7,304 bases of DNA from Caulobacteraceae bacterium (lineage in GTDB: Bacteria; Pseudomonadota; Alphaproteobacteria; Caulobacterales; Caulobacteraceae), in contig JADZBR010000168.1 in NCBI GenBank assembly GCA_020852035.1, positions 1 to 7,304 on the forward strand, in the 5' to 3' direction. The first letter of the stretch is position 1. Each line of letters begins with the position of its first letter. This document shows positions 1-7,304 of this stretch, in pieces. The notes beneath the pieces are model-generated. The model was not told where the DNA came from. It did not search any database and saw nothing but the letters and a program-made list of their open reading frames with translations. Position numbers and translations under genes: made by a program.

Positions 1-245
1 GCGGGTGGGGGACCGACCGCCGCGCGTAGCGAAGCGCGGTTGGTGGTGGGGGCGAGCGGCGGCCCAGGCGTCTCGCATTCGAGTTCGGCGATCTCTGGTA
101 GACGCCTTAACCCCGTGGCGCATCGCGTGGGCGCGGCTGGTGATCGCGGCGTCGCGAGGCCGTGGGGCCGCCCGCCCCCTCCACCACGCGCTCTTCGGCG
201 CGCGGTCCCCCTCCCGCCGCTGCGCGGGGGAGGTAGATGGAACCT
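1..245. other. Non-coding GC-rich stretch left of the operon
   Basis: I see no credible gene here. The open frames that cross it are arginine, alanine and proline rich with no recognisable domain, as expected by chance in GC-rich DNA. It holds small inverted repeats: CCGCGC at 20-25 with GCGCGG at 34-39, CGCGC at 187-191 with GCGCG at 198-202, and the stronger stem at 210-233 listed separately. The stretch probably separates the minus-strand operon from whatever lies to the left of the window. Confidence 0.5.
210..233 (-). terminator. Stem-loop after the operon's last gene
   Basis: On the minus strand a stem-loop begins 12 nt after the stop codon of the last gene. CCTCCC (210-215) pairs with GGGAGG (228-233), and CCG (217-219) continues the stem with CGG (225-227) across a one-base bulge, leaving a 5-nt loop. 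There is no T-run after it on the minus strand, so it is not a textbook intrinsic terminator. It could stop transcription weakly, protect the mRNA 3' end from exonucleases, or be one copy of a short palindromic repeat. Confidence 0.35.
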
Positions 246-1145
246 TCAGCCCGTCTTCACCCGCGCCGCATTGATCGCCCCCATCGCCAGGCCGATGGCC
301 AGGAAGGTGTCGAGGAAGGTGGTGTAGACCAGCCAGAAGTCCGTCGAGGCGAAGGTGGCGACGGCGTAGTTGGCGCTGGCCATGATCGCCGCCATCGAGC
401 CCATCGCCACCGACACACGCGCGGGCCGCAGGTCGTTGTACGGCAGGTAGCGCATCAGCCCCTGCCCCAGCCAGCGGCCGTCGATGCCGGCGTCGAGCAG
501 GAAGAGCGTCGCCGAGACGCCGCCGACCAGGCTGGTGCGCATCTTGACCATCCAGTCGTCCTGGAAGGCCCAGGCCAGGCCCGCCGAGATCAGCAGCATC
601 ACCACGCCGAACAGCGCAAGGCCGCCGATGATGTTCACCTTCACGAACCGCTGGGCGACGATCAGCGCCAGGCCCGCGAAGGCGCCGAAGATGGCGGCGG
701 TGGTCAGGTCGGTGAGCTTGGCGACCACGAAGAAGAGAAGGCCCAGGGCGATGTCGACGCCGATGGCCCAGCGGTTCTGCTTGAACCGGCTCATGTCGAC
801 GCCGGGGTCGACGGTCATCTTCTTCAGCCTGGCCGGGAAGGCGATGGTCTTGCCGGGGTGGCTTTCGTGGACCAGCCGCCCGTCGATACGCACCGCCGCG
901 CCGACGTTCCACCAGTTGATGTAGCCGGCCTCGGCCTCGATGGCGCGACCGTCCGGCAGGGTGGCGGCCAGGCGGTGGTTGCGGGTGGCCTCCTCGCCGG
1001 TGGTCGGCGTGCGGTCGGTCGCCAGCGTCTCACCGCCGACAATGAGGCGGCTCTCGACGGCGGTGAGGCCGTACTTGATGGCGACTTCGCCCTTCACCCC
1101 CTCGACGTCGAAGCGGCGGCGGTAGGTCCAGGAGGTCAGGTCCAT
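246..1145 (-). CDS. YciB/IspZ-like membrane protein with soluble N-terminal domain
   Basis: This 299-residue protein has two parts. Residues 1-120 look soluble and beta-rich, with two weakly similar halves each ending in a strand-turn motif (LIVGGE near 34-39, VRIDGR near 85-90); I do not recognise this domain with confidence. Residues 125-295 hold about six hydrophobic segments (roughly 127-143, 149-166, 171-193, 204-220, 245-266, 270-292). They resemble the inner-membrane YciB/IspZ (septation protein A) family, including a K-x-x-x-x-LVGG segment with FLLD and DGRWLG after it, and STDFW near 267-271. YciB proteins are usually about 180 residues with five membrane segments, so this one is long. 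The family is linked to cell envelope and septation, with no defined reaction. The ATG overlaps the prfB stop as TGATG, with GAGG 4 nt upstream, so translation is probably coupled. Family assignment is by eye; the gene itself is well supported. Confidence 0.8.
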   Translation of the reverse strand: MDLTSWTYRRRFDVEGVKGEVAIKYGLTAVESRLIVGGETLATDRTPTTGEEATRNHRLAATLPDGRAIEAEAGYINWWNVGAAVRIDGRLVHESHPGKTIAFPARLKKMTVDPGVDMSRFKQNRWAIGVDIALGLLFFVVAKLTDLTTAAIFGAFAGLALIVAQRFVKVNIIGGLALFGVVMLLISAGLAWAFQDDWMVKMRTSLVGGVSATLFLLDAGIDGRWLGQGLMRYLPYNDLRPARVSVAMGSMAAIMASANYAVATFASTDFWLVYTTFLDTFLAIGLAMGAINAARVKTG

Positions 1146-2267
1146 CAGGCCTCGGCGCCGTCCCGCGTGGCGCCCACGCGCTGCGCCAGCGACGCGCCCA
1201 TGAAGGCGTCGAGGTCGCCGTCGAGCACCCCTTGGGTGTCGGAGGTCTCCACCTCGGTGCGCAGGTCTTTCACCATCTGGTACGGCTGCAGGACGTAGCT
1301 GCGGATCTGGTGGCCCCAGCCGATGTCGGTCTTCTGGTCCTCCAGCGCCGCCCGTTCGGCCTCGCGCTTCTGCAGCTCCAGCTCGTAGAGCCGCGCGCGC
1401 AGCATCTTCCAGGCCTCATCGCGGTTGGCGTGCTGCGAGCGACCGGCCTGGCAGGCCACCGCCACACCGGTCGGGATGTGCGTCAGGCGCACGGCGCTAT
1501 CGGTCTTGTTGATGTGCTGCCCGCCGGCGCCGGAGGCGCGGTAGGTGTCGGTGCGCACGTCGGCCGGGTTGATGTCGATCTCGATGGTGTCGTCGACCAC
1601 CGGATAGACCCACACCGAGGCGAAGCTGGTGTGGCGCTTGGCGTTCGAGTCGAACGGCGAGATGCGGACCAGGCGATGCACGCCAGCCTCGGTCTTCAGC
1701 CAGCCGTAGGCATTCTCGCCCTTCACCTGCAAGGTGACGGACTTGATGCCCGCCTGCTCGCCGGCCGTCTCCTCGATGAAGTCGACGCTCATGCCGTGCT
1801 GGGTGGCCCAGCGGGAGTACATGCGCAGCAGCATCCCCGCCCAGTCGTTGGACTCGGTGCCGCCGGCGCCGGAGTTGATCTCCACATAGGCGTCATTGCC
1901 GTCAGCCTCGCCGGAAAGCAGCGCCTCCAGCTCGGCGCGGCCGGCTCTAGCCTTCAGCTCGGCGAGCTGGCTGGCGGCCTCGTCGACGGCGCCTTCGTCG
2001 CCCTCCTCCTCGCCGAGCTCGGCGTATTCGAGGGCCTCCTTCACGCCACGCTCGAGCGCCTGCACGGCCTCGACCTGGGCGGCCAGGCGCGTGCGCTCGC
2101 GCATGATGGCCTGGGCGGCCGAGGCGTCGTCCCAGAGGGTCGGGTCCTCGACCCGGGCGTTCAGCTCATCGAGTTTTCGGAGGGCCGGTTCCCAGTCAAA
2201 GACGCCTCCTGAGCAGGTCGATCGACTGCTCGATGTCGGCCGCCAGGGCCGCGACATCCGCTCTCAT
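1145..2267 (-). CDS. prfB: Peptide chain release factor 2, expressed through a +1 frameshift
   Basis: RF2 recognises UGA and UAA in the ribosomal A site and triggers release of the finished peptide. The gene starts at ATG 2267-2265 with GGAG (2277-2274) 6 nt upstream. Frame 0 encodes 23 residues ending RRRL and then meets an in-frame TGA (2198-2196). Reading resumes in the +1 frame by skipping base 2198, continuing Asp-Trp-Glu and giving 373 residues, close to the E. coli length. In the fused protein the SPF stop-codon recognition tripeptide is at 203-205 (1660-1652) and the catalytic GGQ at 248-250 (1525-1517). Ala precedes SGAGGQ, where E. coli K-12 has Thr. Residues about 20-110 form the helical domain 1 with an acidic stretch. 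An ATG at 2257 in the +1 frame gives an implausible N-terminus. The gene follows mrcA by 50 bp and overlaps the next gene by one base. RF2 identity is close to certain. Confidence 0.97.
2196..2210 (-). promoter_or_regulatory. prfB: prfB programmed +1 frameshift site
   Basis: Read on the minus strand the site is AGGAGG-CGT-CTT-TGA-C. It has an internal Shine-Dalgarno-like AGGAGG (2210-2205), a 3-nt spacer, the slippery Leu codon CTT (2201-2199) and an in-frame UGA (2198-2196) followed by C. This matches the classic bacterial prfB recoding element, which in E. coli is a Shine-Dalgarno-like run, 3-nt spacer, CUU UGA C. When RF2 is scarce the ribosome pauses at UGA, slips +1 and makes full-length RF2. 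When RF2 is plentiful it terminates after 23 residues. This is autoregulation by the product's own substrate codon. The match is seen directly in sequence; the mechanism is established for the family. Confidence 0.95.
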
Positions 2268-2317
2268 GGATGGCTCCAAGGGTTGGTCAGGGCGGGCGAG
2301 ATAGCCATTCGGCCCGG

Positions 2318-4708
<2,391 letters not shown>

Positions 4709-4729
4709 GCTTAACTCGGGCCTCCGCGG

Positions 4730-4768
4730 GAACGCCCTCCCCGCTTCGCCGCAGGTCTAGCGGCGTTC
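4730..4768 (-). other. Inverted repeat between amiC and mrcA
   Basis: GAACGCC (4730-4736) and GGCGTTC (4762-4768) form a perfect 7-bp stem around a 25-nt loop in the 78-bp gap between the amiC stop and the mrcA start. No T-run follows on the minus strand, so a strong terminator is unlikely. It may act as an mRNA processing or stability element that lets amiC and mrcA be expressed at different levels, or as a weak attenuator. It could also be chance pairing in GC-rich DNA. Confidence 0.3.
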
Positions 4769-4786
4769 GCGGGCGGCGCCAACGCG

Positions 4787-5953
4787 TCAGCGCGCCGCGA
4801 GCTTGATGTCGCTTCCGAAGTAGTCGTCGATCGCCTTGGCGACGCCGCCCATCAGCTTCTCGCGGTACGAAGCGCTGGCCAGCAGCTTTTCATCCTGCGG
4901 GTTGTTGATGAAACCCATCTCCAGGAGCACCGCCGGCACGTCCGGGGCGAGCAGCACCACCAGGCCCGCGTCGCGGTGGCTGCGGCGCAGGAGCAGGCTG
5001 TGGTCGTCCACGCGATCCAGCAGGACCTCGGCGAACTGCGCCGAGCGGTTGCGGGTCATGCGCTGGGTGAGGTCCAGGAGGATGTCGCCCACGCCCTGGC
5101 CGCCGGTGAGGCTGGCTTTGACGAACCAGTCGTCCTTCTTGATGAACTTGGCCGAGCGCGCCGTCGCCCCGTCGGAGAGGGTGTAGACGCTGGCCCCGCG
5201 CATCTCGTTGGTCGGGCCGGAGTCGGCGTGTAGCGAGATGAACAGGTCCGCGTCGGCCCGCCGGGCGATGTGCACGCGGTTCTCCAGCGGCACGTAGACG
5301 TCGCTGCCGCGGGTCAGCACCACCTTGTAGCGGCCGGTCTGCTCGAGCCTGGACTTAAGCGCCTTGGCGGCCGCCAGGGTGACGGTCTTCTCCTGGTGGT
5401 TCGGGCCGAGGGCGCCGGGATCCTTGCCGCCGTGGCCGGCGTCGATGACGATGACCTTCTTGCGGTTCAGCGCGGTCATCCGCACCACCGGGGCGGCAGG
5501 GCGTTCGCTGGCCTGGCCGGCGCGCCTCAGGTCGATGACGTAGCGATAGTGGTTCACGCCGTCGGCCGGCGGCAAGAGGAAGCGTCCCTTGATCTCGGCG
5601 TCGGCGGTCAGATCCAGTTTCAGCCGGGTTCCGCCCCCGGCCTCGTCGAGGCTCCAGCCGCGCACCAGGCCCCGCCCGCCGCCCGAGCGTTCGACGCCCG
5701 GCCTGACCCCGCTCAGCGTGATCGCCATCTCGCGGCCGTCGCCGTCGGTGACCTTGCCGCTGACCCTGCGGTCGAGGTCGACCACCACGCGGGTTTCCGA
5801 ACTATCGCCGCCCAGCCGCACCTGGCGCACGCCTGGCGAGCCCTCGGCCTGGGAAGCGGCCACAATGGAAAGCGCGCCGGCGGTCGCCACGGTGAACACC
5901 GCCGCCACCCGCACGGACGTTTTCGAGAAGACGCGGCCGATACGCGCGCGCAT
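4787..5953 (-). CDS. amiC: Periplasmic N-acetylmuramoyl-L-alanine amidase (AmiC type)
   Basis: This zinc amidase cuts the bond between N-acetylmuramic acid and the stem peptide, separating daughter cells at division. Numbering is from ATG 5953, giving 388 residues. A signal peptide covers 1-36 (Arg-rich start, hydrophobic core, likely cut after SQA). An AMIN-like septum-targeting beta domain lies at about 42-145, and the Amidase_3 catalytic domain at about 167-380. The zinc ligands are His174 (DAGHGG), Glu188 and His242 (SLHAD), with catalytic Glu345 (LEMGF). A segment at about 260-310 sits where division amidases carry the helix that blocks the active site until a LytM-type activator binds. 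In Caulobacter that activator is DipM, as I recall. An in-frame GTG at 5968 would add five residues, but ATG has the better upstream purine run (GGGG, 6 nt away) and a more typical signal peptide. It is probably the first gene of the leftward operon. Confidence 0.93.
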   Translation of the reverse strand: MRARIGRVFSKTSVRVAAVFTVATAGALSIVAASQAEGSPGVRQVRLGGDSSETRVVVDLDRRVSGKVTDGDGREMAITLSGVRPGVERSGGGRGLVRGWSLDEAGGGTRLKLDLTADAEIKGRFLLPPADGVNHYRYVIDLRRAGQASERPAAPVVRMTALNRKKVIVIDAGHGGKDPGALGPNHQEKTVTLAAAKALKSRLEQTGRYKVVLTRGSDVYVPLENRVHIARRADADLFISLHADSGPTNEMRGASVYTLSDGATARSAKFIKKDDWFVKASLTGGQGVGDILLDLTQRMTRNRSAQFAEVLLDRVDDHSLLLRRSHRDAGLVVLLAPDVPAVLLEMGFINNPQDEKLLASASYREKLMGGVAKAIDDYFGSDIKLAAR

Positions 5954-5968
5954 GCTTCGCCCCAGCAC

Positions 5969-6080
5969 CCAGAGTTATTGCAAGTTTAAGCCACACTAGG
6001 CCGCAACAGGGTAGCCAAAGGGTTAAACTCCCTACCCAGCAAACCCCATACGCTTTCTTTTTTCACGCCGGTGTTGCAAT
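5969..6080. promoter_or_regulatory. Divergent amiC/rne promoter zone
   Basis: This stretch is visibly richer in A and T than its surroundings and lies between two genes that diverge, so promoters for amiC (minus) and possibly rne (plus) are expected here. On the minus strand GCTTAAAC (5991-5984) resembles the Caulobacter housekeeping -10 element GCTANAWC and sits well for amiC. The only -35-like match, TTGCGG, is too close, so the promoter is unproven. GGGTAG (6009-6014) and CTACCC (6032-6037) form a 6-bp inverted repeat that could be an operator. I found no convincing plus-strand promoter. Confidence 0.35.
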
Positions 6081-6188
6081 GTCCCCGCGCGCGACGACGC
6101 ACCCTGTTTTTCGGGGCGCACCTCCGCGCGAAGAAACCCCGCACCGATCTCGCGCCCTCGCGCGGTTAAGGCGCACCATCCGCATCCA

Positions 6189-6204
6189 CGCGCATTCGTG
6201 CGCG
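6189..6204 (+). other. Perfect TTCG-loop hairpin in the rne leader
   Basis: CGCGCA (6189-6194), TTCG (6195-6198) and TGCGCG (6199-6204) make a perfect 6-bp stem with a UUCG loop in RNA. The closing pair is A-U rather than the especially stable C-G. No T-run follows, so a terminator is unlikely. It lies about 150 nt before the rne start. Confidence 0.4.
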
Positions 6205-6344
6205 ACGGGACCACATTCATGGGCTGCGCCTTCCAGGCCGACAACCGCCTTCAACCCGCCCGCGCCCTCGGCGCGACGTGCGGGTCCGCGCGCGCCCTCC
6301 TGAACAATCGGCAGCGCCCGGCCTTCGGCCACGCGGCGCGCCGC

Positions 6345-6348
6345 GGAG
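6345..6348 (+). promoter_or_regulatory. rne: rne ribosome binding site
   Basis: GGAG lies 6 nt before ATG 6355-6357, an ideal spacing, and fixes the rne start. Its first base is also the last base of the 14-bp palindrome CGCGGCGCGCCGCG (6332-6345), so local folding could hide the site. Confidence 0.75.
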
Positions 6349-6354
6349 ACCTCG

Positions 6355-7304
6355 ATGACCAAACAAATGTTGATCGACGCTGCGCACGCGGAAGAAACCC
6401 GCGTCGTGGTGGTCGACGGAAACCGGATTGAAGAGTTCGATTTCGAAACCCAGAACCGCCGCCAGCTGCGCGGCAATATCTACCTCGCGAAAGTCACCCG
6501 CGTAGAGCCCTCGCTGCAGGCGGCCTTCATCGAATACGGCGGCAACCGCCACGGGTTCCTCGCCTTCAACGAGATTCACCCGGACTACTACCAGATCCCG
6601 GTCGCCGACCGCGAAGCGCTGATGCGCGAGGTCGAGGCCGAGGAGGATGAGGGCCACCCCGCCCCCGCCAAGCCCGTCGAGCTGGACGAGGATGGCGAGC
6701 CCGTCGTCGCCGAGGCGACCGACGACGATGACGACGACCTGGAAGAGGAAGTCGAGCGCCGCCGCCGGCGGCTGATGCGCCGCTACAAGATCCAGGAAGT
6801 GATCCGTCGCCGGCAGATCATGCTGGTGCAGGTCGTCAAGGAAGAGCGCGGCAACAAGGGCGCGGCGCTGACCACCTACCTGTCGCTGGCCGGCCGCTAC
6901 GGCGTCCTGATGCCCAACACCGCCCGCGGCGGCGGCATCAGCCGCAAGATCACCGCGGCCACCGACAGGAAGCGCCTGAAGAGCGTGGTGCAGAGCCTGG
7001 ACGTGCCCGACGGCATGGGCCTGATAGTGCGCACCGCGGGCGCCAAGCGCACCAAGGCCGAGCTGAAGCGCGACTACGACTATCTGATGCGGCTCTGGGA
7101 AAACATCCGCGACACCACCCTGAAGTCGGTGGCCCCGGCGCTGATCTACGAGGAGGAAGACCTCGTCAAACGCGCCATCCGCGACCTCTACGACAAGGAC
7201 ATCGAGGCGGTCTGGGTCGAGGGCGAAGGCGGCTTCCGCGAGGCGCGCGACTTCATGCGCATGCTGATGCCGAGCCAGGCCAAGAAGGTGCAGGCTTATC
7301 AAGA
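6355..7304 (+). CDS. rne: Ribonuclease E, N-terminal part (runs off window)
   Basis: RNase E is the endonuclease that starts bulk mRNA decay and matures rRNA and tRNA. It also scaffolds the RNA degradosome, on ribonucleoprotein bodies in Caulobacter and the membrane in E. coli. The first 316 codons are present, with no stop before the right edge. Residues 1-35 match the family N-terminus (MLIDAAHAEETRVVVVDG). The S1 RNA-binding domain spans about 36-175 and ends in the signature KEERGNKGAALTTY. It is interrupted at about 92-145 by an acidic run (six Asp in a row at 123-128) and then a basic one (RRRRR at 135-139). The 5'-sensor region follows, with Arg226-Thr227 in GLIVRTAG matching the 5'-monophosphate pocket of E. 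coli (Arg169-Thr170). The DNase I-like catalytic domain, zinc link and C-terminal scaffold lie beyond the window. The gene is divergent from amiC. A long antisense open frame opposite it is a codon-usage artefact. Confidence 0.96.
   Translation, partial: MTKQMLIDAAHAEETRVVVVDGNRIEEFDFETQNRRQLRGNIYLAKVTRVEPSLQAAFIEYGGNRHGFLAFNEIHPDYYQIPVADREALMREVEAEEDEGHPAPAKPVELDEDGEPVVAEATDDDDDDLEEEVERRRRRLMRRYKIQEVIRRRQIMLVQVVKEERGNKGAALTTYLSLAGRYGVLMPNTARGGGISRKITAATDRKRLKSVVQSLDVPDGMGLIVRTAGAKRTKAELKRDYDYLMRLWENIRDTTLKSVAPALIYEEEDLVKRAIRDLYDKDIEAVWVEGEGGFREARDFMRMLMPSQAKKVQAYQ

Larger units (their letters stand above)
6081..6354 (+). promoter_or_regulatory. Candidate structured 5' leader of rne
   Basis: About 270 bp upstream of the rne start has no credible gene but many possible stems. 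CCCCG (6083-6087) and CCCCG (6137-6141) can each pair with CGGGG (6112-6116). CGCGCA (6189-6194) pairs perfectly with TGCGCG (6199-6204) around a TTCG loop. GGCC-TTC-GGCC forms a hairpin at 6320-6330. Positions 6285-6296 can pair with 6335-6347 over part of the ribosome binding site. RNase E in E. coli controls its own mRNA through its 5' untranslated region, so a regulatory leader is plausible here. The transcription start is unknown, and GC-rich DNA folds easily by chance. Confidence 0.35.

Noticed and set aside
237..1298. Plus-strand open frame of 353 codons across the YciB-like gene
   Set aside because: Its product is rich in Gly, Asp, Arg and His, has no membrane segments or domains, and overlaps both the YciB-like gene and the end of prfB antisense.
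5984..6030. CtrA-type operator (TTAA-N7-TTAA) near the amiC/rne promoters
   Set aside because: TTAA occurs near 5986 and 6023 but not with 7-nt spacing; only partial half-sites are present.
6009..6063. Intrinsic terminator made of the GGGTAG/CTACCC repeat and the following T-run
   Set aside because: The T-run (6058-6063) lies about 20 nt past the stem, too far for intrinsic termination, and no plus-strand gene ends there.
6198..6431. Possible small upstream ORF overlapping the rne start
   Set aside because: The start has no good ribosome binding site, the product is Arg-rich with no motif, and it runs out of frame into the confident rne coding region.
6217..7302. Long minus-strand open frame (361 codons) opposite the rne start
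   Set aside because: The plus strand encodes clear RNase E with the S1 signature and a good ribosome binding site. The antisense product has no recognisable motif and mirrors third-position GC bias.

Overview
The window is GC-rich chromosomal DNA with the protein style of an alphaproteobacterium, most likely Caulobacteraceae (Caulobacter, Phenylobacterium or Brevundimonas type). The grounds are high GC, close resemblance of the RNase E N-terminus and its acidic S1 insertion to Caulobacter RNase E, and a gene order (RNase E divergent from amidase, PBP1A, RF2) that I recall from Caulobacter. The genus call is inference; no search was run.

Layout. Four genes run leftward on the minus strand as a probable operon, read from right to left. 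First is a periplasmic N-acetylmuramoyl-L-alanine amidase (amiC, 5953-4787). Next is a class A penicillin-binding protein (mrcA, 4708-2318), then peptide chain release factor 2 (prfB, 2267-1145), made through a programmed +1 frameshift. Last is a membrane protein (1145-246) with a YciB/IspZ-like C-terminal half behind an unrecognised soluble N-terminal domain. Gaps are 78 bp and 50 bp, followed by a TGATG stop/start overlap. A GC-rich stem-loop lies just past the last stop codon. Positions 1-245 hold no gene I can support.

On the plus strand, rne (RNase E) starts at 6355 and runs off the right edge; 316 codons are present. The roughly 400 bp between amiC and rne contain a relatively AT-rich divergent promoter zone (about 5969-6080) and then a GC-rich rne leader. 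In that leader several stems can form, including one that would bury the rne ribosome binding site.

Function. The minus-strand cluster joins peptidoglycan synthesis (PBP1A), peptidoglycan cleavage at division (amidase) and a septation-type membrane protein with a translation termination factor. The plus-strand gene is the core mRNA decay enzyme. These are mostly conserved housekeeping genes and I see no mobile element, CRISPR array, tRNA or rRNA. The points most worth a second look are the prfB recoding site, the two-domain YciB-like protein, the foldable rne leader and the acidic insertion in the RNase E S1 domain.
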